Of a stretch of DNA of 64,000 bases, positions 7,059-18,324 are shown in pieces. The DNA lies in assembly GCF_000013985.1 (NCBI RefSeq), contig NC_008048.1:2108001-2172000 (forward strand), given 5' to 3'. The notes beneath the pieces are model-generated. The model had not been told where the DNA came from. It did no database searches and was given only the letters and a program-made list of their open reading frames with translations. The position numbers were made by a program, and so were the translations under genes. Position 1 is the stretch's first letter. Each line of letters begins with the position of its first letter. The DNA comes from Sphingopyxis alaskensis RB2256. Lineage in GTDB: Bacteria; Pseudomonadota; Alphaproteobacteria; Sphingomonadales; Sphingomonadaceae.

Positions 7059-8153
7059 TTATACAATCCTCCCCAACCCATCCATCACCGCCGTCAGCGC
7101 CAGCGCATTCTCGCGCTCCATCGCGCTGTGCCCCGCATTGGTGACGACATAGGACACCGGCTCCGCCCCCGCGGCGCGCAGCGCGGCGACCAGCCGCGAT
7201 GCCTGTGTCAGCGGGCAGACTTCGTCGAAACGGCCGTGGACGATGTGGATGGGGATCGACGCCAGTATGTCGATATGGTCGAAAAAATGGCCCGCGGGCA
7301 GGAACAGGTCGTTGGCGAAATAATGCGCCTCGATCTGCGCGAAGCACAGCGCGAAATCGGCCTCGCCGAACTTGCCCGTGTCGGCCGTCTCGGGGATCAT
7401 GTTGGAAATCACCCCTTCCCATAGCGACCAGGTGAGCGCGGCGTTCAGCTGCCGCTCCTTCTCCGCCGCATTCGCCGGCACCATATCGAAAATCGCCTTG
7501 TACGACGCCATGACATCGCGCCGCTCGTCGGCGCTCAGCACCGAGAGCAGCGCCGCCCATTGGTCGGGATATTTGATATAGGCGCCGGGCGCGGTCAGCG
7601 CGAACGGGTCGTCTCCCCACGTCGCGGCATTGCCCTGATAGAGGTAAAGCAGATCCTCCGCCGCGCCCAGAAAGATGCCGCGCAGGATCAGGCTGGCGCA
7701 GTGCGCGGGATGCTGGATCGCATAGGCCATGGCCAGCGTGCTGCCCCAGCTGCCGCCAAAGACGTGCATCGGCCCCGCAATCGCCAGATGATCGCGCAAT
7801 TTCTCGATGTCGCCGATCAGGTCGGCGGTGGTGTTTTTGGCCAGCGCGACCGCCGGCCCGGCCGACGCGACATTGGGCTCGCTCTTGCCGCACCCGCGCT
7901 GGTCGAACAGGATCACCCGGTATCGCTTCGGATCGAAAAAGCGCGCCATCACCGGCGCGCACGCGCCGCCGGGGCCGCCGTGCAGGACCATCACCGGCTC
8001 GCCCGCGGGATTGCCATATTCCTCCCAGTAAAGGCGGTGCGCGGGATCGCGGTCGACCTCCAGCCACCCGAAATTGAGGCAGGCGGGCTGCGGATAGACC
8101 CACTGCTCGCCGATCTTGCTCGACGCCTGAAGCCGCGAAAAATCCATGACCAT
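7059..8153 (-). CDS. pip: Prolyl aminopeptidase (proline iminopeptidase)
   Basis: Encodes 364 residues, an alpha/beta-hydrolase of peptidase family S33 that releases N-terminal proline from peptides in the cytoplasm. Diagnostic motifs are VLHGGPGGACAP (oxyanion hole), VILFDQRGCGKS and GGSWGSTLAMAYA with the nucleophile Ser. A C-terminal VHGRFDEVCP supplies the Asp and NAGHSAMERE the His of the triad. The N-terminus is somewhat longer than in some family members (residues 1-25); ATG 8147 (MDFSRLQ) is an alternative start. It stands alone, divergent from the S9 peptidase across a repeat-filled gap. Confidence 0.9.
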   Translation of the reverse strand: MVMDFSRLQASSKIGEQWVYPQPACLNFGWLEVDRDPAHRLYWEEYGNPAGEPVMVLHGGPGGACAPVMARFFDPKRYRVILFDQRGCGKSEPNVASAGPAVALAKNTTADLIGDIEKLRDHLAIAGPMHVFGGSWGSTLAMAYAIQHPAHCASLILRGIFLGAAEDLLYLYQGNAATWGDDPFALTAPGAYIKYPDQWAALLSVLSADERRDVMASYKAIFDMVPANAAEKERQLNAALTWSLWEGVISNMIPETADTGKFGEADFALCFAQIEAHYFANDLFLPAGHFFDHIDILASIPIHIVHGRFDEVCPLTQASRLVAALRAAGAEPVSYVVTNAGHSAMERENALALTAVMDGLGRIV

Positions 8154-8175
8154 AACCCCATCCGCTCCCCAGTAA

Positions 8176-8305
8176 GCCCCTCCCCTTCAGGGGAGGGGCA
8201 ACGAAGACTTGGCAGCTTGCTGCCTAGTCGTAGTGGGGTGGGGCCTGTCGGCCTCGCGCAAGGCCGACAGGCCCCACCCCAACCCCTCCCCTGAAGGGGA
8301 GGGGC
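8176..8305. repeat. Complete family E palindromic element
   Basis: Bounded by two copies of a 24-bp near-palindrome (8176-8199 and 8282-8305, core ccccttcagggg). Inside is a perfect 20-bp stem (8235-8254 with 8261-8280) around a 6-nt loop. The whole element can form a large branched hairpin. It lies in the 479-bp gap 8154-8632 between the divergent pip and S9 peptidase genes; that gap otherwise holds only the next repeat and the peptidase leader. Confidence 0.85.
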
Positions 8306-8459
8306 TTGATTCCGCTCGACCCGAAAAGACTCCAAATCCTTGATCCATCAGGTAGTTGACCGCCCGCCCCCGAATGTCCAGACCCTGCACTTCGGAAAAC
8401 AGGGAGCGGCAAGGGGACTCGACACGCGATCGGCAAGCACCGCGACAAGTGGACGCTGT

Positions 8460-8541
8460 ACCCCAGCGAAAGCCGGGGCCCAGGGCGTCCAAAAGCCAAG
8501 CGTTGCTCCAGTACGCTCTGGACCCCGGCTTTCGCCGGGGT
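8460..8541. repeat. Family A palindromic repeat (ccccggcgaaagccgggg type)
   Basis: Left arm accccagcgaaagccggggc and right arm accccggctttcgccggggt are inverted copies about 40 bp apart. Related elements lie at 56157-56232 and 61072-61156. It sits about 90 bp upstream of the S9 peptidase start. Confidence 0.8.
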
Positions 8542-8632
8542 GCCTGTCACTTTTTCGACGGGGTATATCCGCCAAATCAAACCGCCCGCCGCTTGCTGAC
8601 AGGCAGGAAGCAGCGGCGCAGAAAAGGGAAAG

Positions 8633-10801
8633 ATGTTGATGCGCAAACTGGCCTTGTTTGGAACCGCCCTTATCGCCCTCACCGCCCAGCCGCTCTGGGC
8701 GCAGCAGGAAGAGGCCCCGGCGCAGCAGCCGCCCGCATCCGAAACCCCCGCCGCTACCCCCACCCCCATGCCCGCCGCCGCGGTGGGCAGCGCGCGCACC
8801 GGCCCCGAACGCCGCTTCACCGGCGCCGACCTCTTCGACCTCGCGATCGCCGCCGATCCGCAGATCAGCCCCGACGGCCGCCACATCGCCTATGTCCGCC
8901 GCGCGAACGACATCATGACCGACCGCGCGGTCAGCTCGATCTGGCTGATCGACACCGCGACCGGGCGCGAAACCCCGCTTGCGGGACAGGATGGTCCGGC
9001 CTTTTCGCCGCGCTGGTCGCCCGACGGCTCGCGCCTCGCCTATGTATCGGCCGCGGGCGGCAGCGCGCAGCTCTGGGTGCGCTGGATGGACGGCGGCGAA
9101 GCAGTGCGGCTGACCGGCCTGCCGACCAGCCCGTCGAGCCTGACCTGGGCGCCCGACGGCCGTTCGATCGCCTATACGATGCTGGTGAAGGACGAGGGCG
9201 CCAGGCTCGGCAGCGCGCCCGCGAACAAGCCGGAGGGCGCCAAATGGGCCGAACCGCTCGACGTCCGCACCCTCCTCACCTACCGCGCCGACGGACAGGG
9301 CTATGTCGAGCCGGGGTTCGAAAAAATCTTCCTCATCCCCGCGACCGGCGGCGCGCCGCGCCAGTTGACCTTCGGCCCGTATCACGATGGCGGCCCCTTG
9401 AGCTGGTCGCGCGATGGTCGCACGCTTTATTTCAGCGCCAACCGCCAGGCCGAGTGGGAAACCGATCCGCTCGAAAGCGAGATCCACGCGCTCGACGTCG
9501 CCAGCGGCGCGATCGCCACGCTCACCGACCGCAACGGCCCCGACGCCAATCCCCTGGTGTCGCCCGACGGCCGGCTGATCGCCTATCTGGGCTTCGACGA
9601 CGCGCTGCGCGCCTATGAGCAGACCGAACTCTATGTGATGAACCGCGACGGGTCGGGCCGCCGCCGCATCGCCGCCAACTGGGATTACAGCGTCGATGCC
9701 GTGCAGTGGGGCGCCGACAGCCGCAGCCTCTATGTCCAATATGACGATCATGGCGAGACGAAGGTCGCGCGCGTCACCCTCGACGGGTCGGTGCGCGACG
9801 TGGCGAAGGGGCTGTCGGGCGGCGGGCTCGACCGGCCCTATACCGGTGGCAGCTTCACCGTCGCGGGCAACGGCGCGATCGCCTTCACCGGCGGCACCGC
9901 CACCCGCCCCGCCGAGGTGCAGCTCGCGCGCGGCGGCGGCGAGGCGCGGATGCTGACCGACCTCAACCGCACGTTGCGCGAGGTCAAATCGCTGGCGCAG
10001 GTACGCAAGATCACCGTGGCGTCGAGCCACGACGGCCTGCCGATCGAGGGCTGGCTGACCCTGCCGCCCGGCTATGTCGAGGGACAGCGCGTGCCGCTGA
10101 TCCTCGAAATCCATGGCGGGCCCTTCACCGCTTATGGCCCGCATTTTTCGACCGACAATCAGCTTTATGCCGCTGCGGGCTATGCGGTGCTGTCGGCGAA
10201 CCCGCGCGGCTCGACCAGCTATGGCGAGGCCTTCGCGCAACAGATCGACAAGGCCTATCCGGGCAATGATTATTTCGACCTCATCTCGATCGTCGATCAG
10301 GCGATCGCGCTCGGCATCGCCGACCCCGACGCCTTGTTCGTCACCGGCGGGTCGGGCGGCGGCGTGCTCACCAGCTGGATCGTCGGCAAGACGAACCGCT
10401 TCAAGGCCGCGGCGACGCAGAAACCCGTCATCAACTGGCAGACGCAGGCGCTGACCGCCGACGGCCCCGCCTTTTTCGGCCCCTATTGGCTCGGTGCGCA
10501 GCCATGGGAAGACCCCGAACGCTACTGGGCACGCTCGCCGCTGTCGCTCGTCGGCAATGTCGAAACCCCGACGCTCGTCGTCGTCGGCGGCGAGGATTAT
10601 CGCACCCCGGTCAGCGAATCCGAACAATATTACACCGCGCTTCGCCTGCGCGGCGTGCCCACCGCGCTCGTCAAGGTGCCCGGCGCCAGCCACGGCGGCA
10701 TCGCCGCGCGTCCCTCGCAATCGGCGGCCAAGGCTGCCGCGATCCTCGCCTGGTTCGACAAATACCGGAAAGGCTGGACGCGGCCCGCGGCATCGGATTA
10801 A
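8633..10801 (+). CDS. Secreted S9-family prolyl oligopeptidase-like peptidase
   Basis: Encodes 722 residues with an N-terminal signal peptide (MLMRKLALFGTALIALTAQPLWAQ, cleavage probably after ALWA or AQ), so it is periplasmic. A Pro-rich linker leads to a WD40/TolB-like beta-propeller with repeated SPDGR/SPDGS and APDGR motifs (residues ~75-430). The C-terminal alpha/beta-hydrolase has EIHGGPFTAYG, the nucleophile elbow TGGSGGGVLTSW, VVGGEDYRTP (Asp) and GASHGG (His). The elbow is GGSGG rather than the more common GGSYGG. It probably degrades peptides during scavenging. The downstream purine genes follow closely. Confidence 0.9.
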   Translation: MLMRKLALFGTALIALTAQPLWAQQEEAPAQQPPASETPAATPTPMPAAAVGSARTGPERRFTGADLFDLAIAADPQISPDGRHIAYVRRANDIMTDRAVSSIWLIDTATGRETPLAGQDGPAFSPRWSPDGSRLAYVSAAGGSAQLWVRWMDGGEAVRLTGLPTSPSSLTWAPDGRSIAYTMLVKDEGARLGSAPANKPEGAKWAEPLDVRTLLTYRADGQGYVEPGFEKIFLIPATGGAPRQLTFGPYHDGGPLSWSRDGRTLYFSANRQAEWETDPLESEIHALDVASGAIATLTDRNGPDANPLVSPDGRLIAYLGFDDALRAYEQTELYVMNRDGSGRRRIAANWDYSVDAVQWGADSRSLYVQYDDHGETKVARVTLDGSVRDVAKGLSGGGLDRPYTGGSFTVAGNGAIAFTGGTATRPAEVQLARGGGEARMLTDLNRTLREVKSLAQVRKITVASSHDGLPIEGWLTLPPGYVEGQRVPLILEIHGGPFTAYGPHFSTDNQLYAAAGYAVLSANPRGSTSYGEAFAQQIDKAYPGNDYFDLISIVDQAIALGIADPDALFVTGGSGGGVLTSWIVGKTNRFKAAATQKPVINWQTQALTADGPAFFGPYWLGAQPWEDPERYWARSPLSLVGNVETPTLVVVGGEDYRTPVSESEQYYTALRLRGVPTALVKVPGASHGGIAARPSQSAAKAAAILAWFDKYRKGWTRPAASD

Positions 10802-10811
10802 TCCCCGTGCG

Positions 10812-11387
10812 ATGAGCGACGACAAGATATTCATCAGCGCCAACGAACTGCTCGCCGATTCGCTGCGCCTTGGCATGCAGGTGATCGACAGCGGGTTCAA
10901 ACCGACGCATCTGGTCGGCATCTGGCGCGGGGGCGCACCGGTGGGGATCGCGGTGCAGGAACTGCTCGACTATCACGGCCAGCCCTGCGACCATATCGCG
11001 ATCCGCACCTCCTCCTATCGCGGCATCGACGATCAGGACGCGCGCGTGCGCGTCTTCGCGCTCGGCTATCTCATCGACACGCTGAACCCCGACGACCGTC
11101 TGCTCATCATCGATGACGTCTTTGATTCGGGTCGCAGCATCCGTGCTTTTCTGTCTGAATTGAAGGCGCGCTGCCGCCACAATATGCCGCGCGACATCCG
11201 CATCGCGACCGTCTGGTTCAAGCCGCGCCGCAACGTCACCGACCTCCGCCCCGATTTCTTCGTCCACGAAACCGACCAGTGGCTGATCTTCCCGCACGAG
11301 ATCGACGGGCTGACGGTCGACGAGATCCGCCGCCACAAACCCGAAGCGGCGATCATCCTTGGCGAAGTGGAGGCGCCGGGTGCCTGA
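10812..11387 (+). CDS. Phosphoribosyltransferase family protein (purine type I PRTase)
   Basis: Encodes 191 residues. The PRPP-binding motif is [17 protein letters not shown] near residues 97-113, and [12 protein letters not shown] forms the N-terminal PPi loop region. It probably transfers phosphoribose to a purine base such as hypoxanthine, guanine or xanthine. It overlaps the next gene, a purine deaminase, by 8 nt, which supports a purine salvage role. The exact base cannot be read from the sequence. Confidence 0.8.
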   Translation: MSDDKIFISANELLADSLRLGMQVIDSGFKPTHLVGIWRGGAPVGIAVQELLDYHGQPCDHIAIRTSSYRGIDDQDARVRVFALGYLIDTLNPDDRLLIIDDVFDSGRSIRAFLSELKARCRHNMPRDIRIATVWFKPRRNVTDLRPDFFVHETDQWLIFPHEIDGLTVDEIRRHKPEAAIILGEVEAPGA

Positions 11388-12405
11388 CGGCTTCGCCTCG
11401 CACGAAGAGCGCGCCGCCTTCATCGCCGGTCTGCCGAAGGCCGAACTGCACCTCCATATCGAAGGCTCGCTCGAACCCGAACTGCTGTTCGAGTTCGCCC
11501 GGCGCAACCGTGTCGCCATCCCCTTCGCCAGCATCGACGACGTGCGCGCCGCCTACGCCTTCACAAACCTCCAGGATTTCCTCGATATTTATTATCAGGG
11601 CATGGGCGTCCTCCACACCGAGCAGGACTTCTTCGACCTGACCGCCGCCTATTGTGCCCGTGCGAACGCCGACAGCGTCCGTCACATCGAAATCTTCTTC
11701 GATCCGCAAGGCCACACGGCGCGCGGCGTCGCCTTTGAAACCGTCATCACCGGCATCACCCGCGCGCTGGATGATGCCGAGGCGCGGTACGGGATCACGT
11801 CAAAGCTCATCCTCTGCTTCCTGCGCCACCTCAGCGAAGCCGAGGCCGAAGCGACACTCGACGAAGCGCTGCCCTTCTTGGGTCGCATTGCCGGCGTCGG
11901 CCTCGATTCATCCGAAGTCGGCCATCCGCCGGCCAAGTTCGAGCGCGTGTTCGCCCGCGCCCGCAGCCTCGGCCTCAAAACCGTTGCCCATGCGGGCGAG
12001 GAAGGTCCACCCGAATATGTCCGCGAAGCGCTCGACCTCTTGAAAGTCGACCGCATCGACCATGGCAATCGCAGCCTCGAAGACCCCGCGCTCGTCGCGC
12101 GCCTCGCCGCGTCGGACATGACGCTCACCGTCTGTCCGCTCTCCAACCTCAAGCTGTGCGTCGTGGACGACATCGCCGATCACCCGCTGAAAATCATGCT
12201 CGATGCGGACCTCAAGGCTACCGTCAACAGCGACGATCCCAGCTATTTCGGCGGCTATGTGAACGCCAATTACCAGGCCGTCGCCGACGCGCTCGACCTG
12301 TCGCGCGACGACCTCGTCACCCTCGCGCGCAACAGCTTCACCGGCTCCTTCCTGAGTGATGCGGAAAAGGCGCGCCACCTCGCGGCGATCGACGCCTACG
12401 CCTGA
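11380..12405 (+). CDS. Adenine deaminase (adenosine deaminase family, type 2)
   Basis: Encodes 341 residues from GTG 11380, overlapping the upstream stop; an in-frame TTG at 11359 is a weaker choice. Zinc ligands and catalytic residues are present: [37 protein letters not shown] and [12 protein letters not shown]. The signatures [16 protein letters not shown] and [13 protein letters not shown] are those I associate with the bacterial/fungal adenine deaminase branch rather than true adenosine deaminase. It would convert adenine to hypoxanthine, which the neighbouring phosphoribosyltransferase could recapture as IMP. Substrate choice is inferred from family motifs. Confidence 0.82.
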   Translation: MPDGFASHEERAAFIAGLPKAELHLHIEGSLEPELLFEFARRNRVAIPFASIDDVRAAYAFTNLQDFLDIYYQGMGVLHTEQDFFDLTAAYCARANADSVRHIEIFFDPQGHTARGVAFETVITGITRALDDAEARYGITSKLILCFLRHLSEAEAEATLDEALPFLGRIAGVGLDSSEVGHPPAKFERVFARARSLGLKTVAHAGEEGPPEYVREALDLLKVDRIDHGNRSLEDPALVARLAASDMTLTVCPLSNLKLCVVDDIADHPLKIMLDADLKATVNSDDPSYFGGYVNANYQAVADALDLSRDDLVTLARNSFTGSFLSDAEKARHLAAIDAYA

Positions 12406-12493
12406 CGCGCGCGCCCGCGATGTCCGCCAGAGCGGCGTGCTGTGACCGAAAACGACTGCCCGCTGCCCACCCCATTCGGGCCAGCACAGAATC

Positions 12494-13681
<1,188 letters not shown>

Positions 13682-13704
13682 TCAGGCCCGGCTGTGCGTT
13701 CCGT

Positions 13705-14280
13705 TCAAAAATCGCGGTCAACCGCCGCCGGCACGAGGAACTTCAGCCCCTGCAACCTCACCACCCGATCCGCTTCGCACACGGGAGCCGCGATCAATCG
13801 CATCCAGCGGCGCGGCGTCGTAACCGGGCAGATTTCGACGTCGATCGTGAAGCCGCGCCGATGACGGATCGCATAGGCGCGCAGCCTCTCCATCGCGGCG
13901 CGCGACTCTTCGGCATAGAGCGCCACCGCCTCCTCGCGGCGGACGACTGCGCCGCGCGGGATGCCGAAAATATCGTGAACCTCGTCCGACCAGCGCAGCC
14001 GGTTGTTGTCGGTCAGGTCGCAGTCCCACTCACCGACGCGAATATGCGGCGATCCGGGCCTCTCGGCGACATCGACAATGTCGGGGATCGGGTCGAGCAC
14101 CTCATCCCCCCGCAATTGCCCCAGCGCGAAAAAGCGGTCGCGCTCGTAAAGCGGCCAGCTGTGGTGGACGGGCAAGGGGTGGGTCGGCTTCAACGCAAGG
14201 ATCTTCCGCTTTTGGCAAGGATAGGCCTTGCCGCTTAACGATTGATGATCCTGCCTTCCAGCCAATTGCGCCAGCCGCAC
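13705..14280 (-). CDS. PAS-domain protein of unknown function
   Basis: Encodes 191 residues from ATG 14280; a TTG at 14193 (LKPTHPLPVHHSWPLYERDR), preceded by GGAAG, may be the true start and would give 162 residues. A PAS fold is suggested by WDCDLTDNNRLRWSDEVHDIFGIP, then EESRAAMERLRAYAIRHRRGFTIDVEI and the terminal strand RWMRLIAAPV. No output domain (kinase, GGDEF or HTH) follows, so it is a stand-alone sensor or adaptor module. The 170 bp between it and the mreB start hold no other gene. Confidence 0.65.
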   Translation of the reverse strand: MRLAQLAGRQDHQSLSGKAYPCQKRKILALKPTHPLPVHHSWPLYERDRFFALGQLRGDEVLDPIPDIVDVAERPGSPHIRVGEWDCDLTDNNRLRWSDEVHDIFGIPRGAVVRREEAVALYAEESRAAMERLRAYAIRHRRGFTIDVEICPVTTPRRWMRLIAAPVCEADRVVRLQGLKFLVPAAVDRDF

Positions 14281-14281
14281 G

Positions 14282-14315
14282 AAAATGGCCCGCCCGTCAT
14301 CGGAAAGGCGGGCCC
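14282..14315 (-). terminator. Rho-independent terminator after the DUF4136 lipoprotein gene
   Basis: On the minus strand ggcccgcc and ggcgggcc pair around a short loop and are followed by ATTTT. It lies just beyond the stop at 14337. Confidence 0.6.
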
Positions 14316-14336
14316 GTGGCGTTGTCCGCTCAGCGA

Positions 14337-15026
14337 TCAGCCCTTTTCGGGCGGCGCCACCGTAATGCGAACCCGTTCGCCCGAATTGCCGGGGAAGCCG
14401 GTGAACATCGCCTCCACCAGATTGGGAACGAGCGTCTGCAGGTCATTGTCGCGCGACTGCGCCTCGGCGCGACCCTCGAACAGGCGCGTGCCGTCGGCCG
14501 CACGATTGATCTGCAGCGTCAGCCCGCTGGTATAGACGGTGTAGCTGCTGATGTCGTTATATCCCCAGCCCGGACCGAAACCGCCCCACAGGAAGGGATC
14601 ACGATAACCATAGACATAGCGGCGCCCACCGGGGCCGCGGACGATCACCGGGCGATAAAAGCCATAACCATAATAGCCGCCATACCAGGGATCGGCGAAA
14701 CCCGGGCTCGAAACGACGCGCTCGCGGCCCTTGTCGACGCCATAATCCATGCGCACGATCAGATCGGCCTTTTCACCATTTGCGGCCGGGCGATAACCAT
14801 AGCGCGTGAGCTCACCCGCCACGATATTGGCATATTGGCCGAACTCGATGCCGCCTTGCAGCGCCGGGTTGCTCGCCTCTACGACGAAGCTCTGCCCCTG
14901 CGGCGCGGGAAGCTGCGACTGAAAGCGCGCAACATCGGCCTTGAACGGGGTGGCACAGCCCGCCAGCGCGAGCGCCGCCCCCAACATGGCGGCAAGGCCC
15001 AACCGCCGGAAGTTCATCTTGCTCAT
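14337..15026 (-). CDS. DUF4136 outer-membrane lipoprotein
   Basis: Encodes 229 residues from ATG 15026. The signal peptide ends in the lipobox ALALAGC at residues ~17-23. The mature part has the DUF4136 pattern: a VARFQSQLPAPQGQSFVV strand, then NPALQGGIEFGQYANIVAGELTRYGYRPA, then a Gly/Tyr/Trp-rich insert (DPWYGGYYGYGFYRPV) and a C-terminal VPNLVEAMFTGFPG. Function is unknown; such proteins are anchored to the outer membrane. The longer frame upstream has no signal and was rejected. Confidence 0.85.
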   Translation of the reverse strand: MSKMNFRRLGLAAMLGAALALAGCATPFKADVARFQSQLPAPQGQSFVVEASNPALQGGIEFGQYANIVAGELTRYGYRPAANGEKADLIVRMDYGVDKGRERVVSSPGFADPWYGGYYGYGFYRPVIVRGPGGRRYVYGYRDPFLWGGFGPGWGYNDISSYTVYTSGLTLQINRAADGTRLFEGRAEAQSRDNDLQTLVPNLVEAMFTGFPGNSGERVRITVAPPEKG

Positions 15027-15180
15027 CGTCCTGGCTCCATGATTCGGCGCGCGTTCGGAATGCGCAGTCATAGCATAGACTATGCCAATGCGACTTAACC
15101 TTGGTTGAACCCGGTTCGTCGCACCCTGGTCATCGAACGATATGGTGCTCCACGGTCGATCCGCAAGCCCATCCAGCCGG

Positions 15181-16179
15181 TTAGCGGCAAAGCCCGAGCG
15201 CGGCATAGGCGGCGTCGAGCGTCGGTTTCGCCAGCGCCGACGCCCGCGCTGCGCCCGCTTCCAGCGCGGCGTCGATCGCCGCCGGATTGGCCTTCAGCTC
15301 GGTCAGGCGCGCGGCGATCGGTCGCAACGTCTCGACCAGCAGCTCGCCGAGCGCGGGCTTGAACGCGCCAAATCCCTGGCCGGCAAAGCGCGCGAGCACC
15401 TGATCGACGCTCTCGTCGGCCATCGCGGCATAGATCGACACGAGATTCTTCGCCTCGGGCCGCCCCTCCAGCCCCGCCGCCTCCGACGGCAACGGTTCGG
15501 GGTCGGTCTTCGCCTTGCGGATCTTCGCCATGATCGTGTCGGGATCGTCGACCAGATTGATGCGGCTCATGTCGCTCGGGTCCGATTTCGACATTTTGGC
15601 ATTGCCGTCGCGCAGGCTCATGATCCGCGCTGCGGTCGCCGGGATCGTCGGTTCGGGCAGGGTGAAGGTGTCGGTCCCCGTATCGAGGTTGAACTTGGTC
15701 GCAATGTCGCGCGCCAGCTCCAGATGCTGTTTCTGGTCGTCGCCCACGGGCACATGCGTCGTCTGATAGAGCAGCACATCGGCCGCCTGGAGCACCGGAT
15801 AGGCAAAGAGCCCGACGCTCGCACCCTCGCGGTTCTTGCCCGACTTTTCCTTGAACTGCGTCATCCGGTTCAGCCAGCCGATGCGCGCGGTGCAGAACAG
15901 AAGCCAGGCCAGCTCGGCATGAGCGGGCACGCGCGCCTGATTGAACAGGATCGCCTTCGCGGGGTCGATTCCCGCCGCCATCAGCGCCGCCGCCATCTCG
16001 CGCGTGTTCGCGGTCAGCTCGGCGGGGTCGTTATGGACGGTGATCGCGTGCAGGTCGGCGAGGAAATAGAGCTTCTCGCCCTCCATCGCGTCCTGCATCC
16101 GCACCCAGTTGCGGATCGCGCCCAGATAATTGCCGAGGTGCAAGTTTCCGGTGGGCTGGATGCCCGATAGCGTCCGCAT
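15181..16179 (-). CDS. trpS: Tryptophanyl-tRNA synthetase
   Basis: Encodes 332 residues, a class I aminoacyl-tRNA synthetase that charges tRNA-Trp. The HIGH-type motif is GNLHLGNY (residues 11-18) and the KMSKS motif is [10 protein letters not shown] near residue 194. Family segments ADLHAITV and [23 protein letters not shown] are intact, and the length is normal. It lies 21 bp downstream of murJ, as in a secB-murJ-trpS operon. Confidence 0.97.
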   Translation of the reverse strand: MRTLSGIQPTGNLHLGNYLGAIRNWVRMQDAMEGEKLYFLADLHAITVHNDPAELTANTREMAAALMAAGIDPAKAILFNQARVPAHAELAWLLFCTARIGWLNRMTQFKEKSGKNREGASVGLFAYPVLQAADVLLYQTTHVPVGDDQKQHLELARDIATKFNLDTGTDTFTLPEPTIPATAARIMSLRDGNAKMSKSDPSDMSRINLVDDPDTIMAKIRKAKTDPEPLPSEAAGLEGRPEAKNLVSIYAAMADESVDQVLARFAGQGFGAFKPALGELLVETLRPIAARLTELKANPAAIDAALEAGAARASALAKPTLDAAYAALGLCR

Positions 16180-16200
16180 GTCGATGATCCCGTGTGCTGG

Positions 16201-17778
16201 TTACAATTGCCGTCGACGCAACTGGCCGACGGTGTCGCGATTGACCACGCCGAAAAGCAAGGCGCAACCAAAGAATGTCGCCGCCCCGGCCGCAACGATC
16301 GCGCCGAGCGCGGCGATCCGCTCGAACACGCCGCCCGTGAAAGCGTCGCCCGCCAGCGGAATGACGAAATGGAGCGCCGCCGCCATCGCCGCCGCGGCAA
16401 GCGCGATGCGCGCAATCCGGCTCAGCACTTGTCCGGTCAGGTGGAACAGCCCTTTCCGATGCAGAATCGCATAGAGCATCGTGACATTGCACCAGGCGGC
16501 AAGCGAACCCGCAAGCGCCAGCCCGACGATGCCGAGCGGCGGGATCAGAAGCAGATTCAGCGCGATGTTGATGACCAGCGACGCCGCTGCGGTCCACACC
16601 GGTGTGCGCGTGTCCTTGCGCGCAAAGAAATTGGGGACCAGTACCTTCACCAGCACATAGGCGGGCAGGCCGATGACCAGCCCGCCGACGACCGCGCCGG
16701 TCGCCAGCCCGTCGGCCGCGCTATACGCGCCGCCGACATAAAAGGCGCTCGTGATCGCGGGTCCGGCGACGAACAGCGCGACTGCCGCAGGAACAGTGAG
16801 TAGCATCGAAAGTTCGACCGCATTGCTTTGCAGGCGGAAGGCGCCGTCGCGATCCTCCCGCGCGACAAAGCGCGACAGCGCGGGCAGGATCGCGGTGCCC
16901 AGCGCAATGCCGATGATGCCGAGCGGCAACTGATTGAGCCGGTCGGCCATCGCCAGATAGGTGATGCTCTTGTCGGGCAGCATCGCGATGAAGAACAGGT
17001 CGACAAAGCGGCTGATCTGGTAGACGCCGGCGCCGAACACCGCGGGCAGGATAAGGACACCCATCTCGCGAACGCCCGCCGTCAGCCGGGGGCGGCGCAG
17101 CCCCGGACGGAAACCGGATCTACGCACCCAATAATAAAGCCAGCCAAGCTGGAACAATCCCGAAAGCGACACGGCGATCGCCAGATACAGCCCCGTCGCC
17201 GCCCTGGCCTCCTCGCTGCCGTCGCCGGTGAACATGCCGAGCAGCAGCGCCGCAATCAGGCAGAGGTTGAGGAGGATCGGCGCGGCGGCGGCCGCGGCGA
17301 AGCGCGACAGACTGTTGAGGATCGCCGCGAATAGCGTCGCGACGCTCATAAGGGCCAGATAGGGAAAGGCGATGCGCGCCATCGCCACCGCCAGGTCGAA
17401 CCGCGCGCCGTCGGCTTCGAGCGCGTCGCTGGCAAACAGCCCCATCACCCACGGCATGACGATCAGCATCAGCGCCGAAAAGACGATCAGGATCGGGATC
17501 AGCACCGCCAGCACCGCCTCGGCAAAGGCGCGCGCCTCGCTTGCGTCGCCATCCTTCGTCATCCGCTGGTTGAACAGCGGGACGAAGGCGGCGGCAAAGG
17601 CCCCCTCGGCAAACAGGCGGCGAAAGATATTGGGGAGCTGAAAGGCCAGCTGCCAGGCGTCGGCAACGCCACCCGCCCCCAATATGCGGCTGAGCAACAT
17701 GTCGCGCGCAAAGCCGAAGATGCGGCTGACCAGCGTCAGCCCGCCGATCGTCCCGACGCTTTTGACAAGGCTGCTCAA
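16201..17778 (-). CDS. murJ: Lipid II flippase MurJ
   Basis: Encodes 525 residues, an inner-membrane MOP-superfamily protein with about 14 transmembrane helices. It moves lipid II across the membrane for peptidoglycan synthesis. The N-terminal signature SVGTIGGLTLVSRIFGFARDMLLSRILG and AFQLPNIFRRLFAEGAFAAAFVPLF are diagnostic. It lies between secB and trpS on the same strand with 27 and 21 bp gaps. Confidence 0.96.
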   Translation of the reverse strand: MSSLVKSVGTIGGLTLVSRIFGFARDMLLSRILGAGGVADAWQLAFQLPNIFRRLFAEGAFAAAFVPLFNQRMTKDGDASEARAFAEAVLAVLIPILIVFSALMLIVMPWVMGLFASDALEADGARFDLAVAMARIAFPYLALMSVATLFAAILNSLSRFAAAAAAPILLNLCLIAALLLGMFTGDGSEEARAATGLYLAIAVSLSGLFQLGWLYYWVRRSGFRPGLRRPRLTAGVREMGVLILPAVFGAGVYQISRFVDLFFIAMLPDKSITYLAMADRLNQLPLGIIGIALGTAILPALSRFVAREDRDGAFRLQSNAVELSMLLTVPAAVALFVAGPAITSAFYVGGAYSAADGLATGAVVGGLVIGLPAYVLVKVLVPNFFARKDTRTPVWTAAASLVINIALNLLLIPPLGIVGLALAGSLAAWCNVTMLYAILHRKGLFHLTGQVLSRIARIALAAAAMAAALHFVIPLAGDAFTGGVFERIAALGAIVAAGAATFFGCALLFGVVNRDTVGQLRRRQL

Positions 17779-17805
17779 CGCGTCGGTCCGTTGCCGAAGC
17801 CGGGC

Positions 17806-18324
17806 TTAGGCCTGCCCCACCGGCGCGCCGTCGCCGACCTGCTCGCCCTGCGCGGCCTGGACCTGCTGCATGAACAGGCCGTGGAAATCGATCGGTTCGA
17901 GCAGCAACGCGGGAAAACCGCCATCCTGCACCGCATCGGCGACGACGCGGCGGGCAAAGGGGAACAGGATGCGCGGTGCTTCGGCCAGGAAAAAGGGCTG
18001 GAGCTGGTCGTCGGGCACGTTGCGCACGCCGAACAGGCCGGCATATTTCAACTCGATCACAAAGCTCGTGCCCTTGTCGGTCTTCGACGTCACGTCGATC
18101 TTCAGCAGCACCTCGTACAGATTGTCACCAACGCTGTCGGCGGCGATGTTGAACTGGACATCGACCTGCGGCGCGCCCTGCCACTGATAGACGGCCGGGG
18201 CGTTCGGATTCTCGAACGACAAATCCTTCACATATTGCGAGATGAGGCCAATTGCCGGGCTGGTGTCTTCGCCGTTGGGCTGCAGGGCGGGGTTGTTGAT
18301 GTCGGCGCTTGTCTCGTCGGCCAT
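17806..18324 (-). CDS. secB: Protein-export chaperone SecB
   Basis: Encodes 172 residues. It forms a cytoplasmic tetramer that keeps preproteins unfolded and passes them to SecA. Family motifs include QYVKDLSFENPNAP, VQFNIAADSVGDNLYEVLLKI, VIELKYAGLFGV and the C-terminal EAPRILFPFARRVVADAVQDGGFPALLLEPIDF. It is the first gene of the minus-strand secB-murJ-trpS group. The 249-bp gap before the divergent Tim44-like gene must carry both promoters; no clear boxes were picked. Confidence 0.95.
   Translation of the reverse strand: MADETSADINNPALQPNGEDTSPAIGLISQYVKDLSFENPNAPAVYQWQGAPQVDVQFNIAADSVGDNLYEVLLKIDVTSKTDKGTSFVIELKYAGLFGVRNVPDDQLQPFFLAEAPRILFPFARRVVADAVQDGGFPALLLEPIDFHGLFMQQVQAAQGEQVGDGAPVGQA

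Noticed and set aside
8348..10921. An 857-codon minus-strand frame opposite the S9 peptidase
   Set aside because: Antisense artefact of high GC; the plus-strand frame has signal peptide, propeller and hydrolase motifs.
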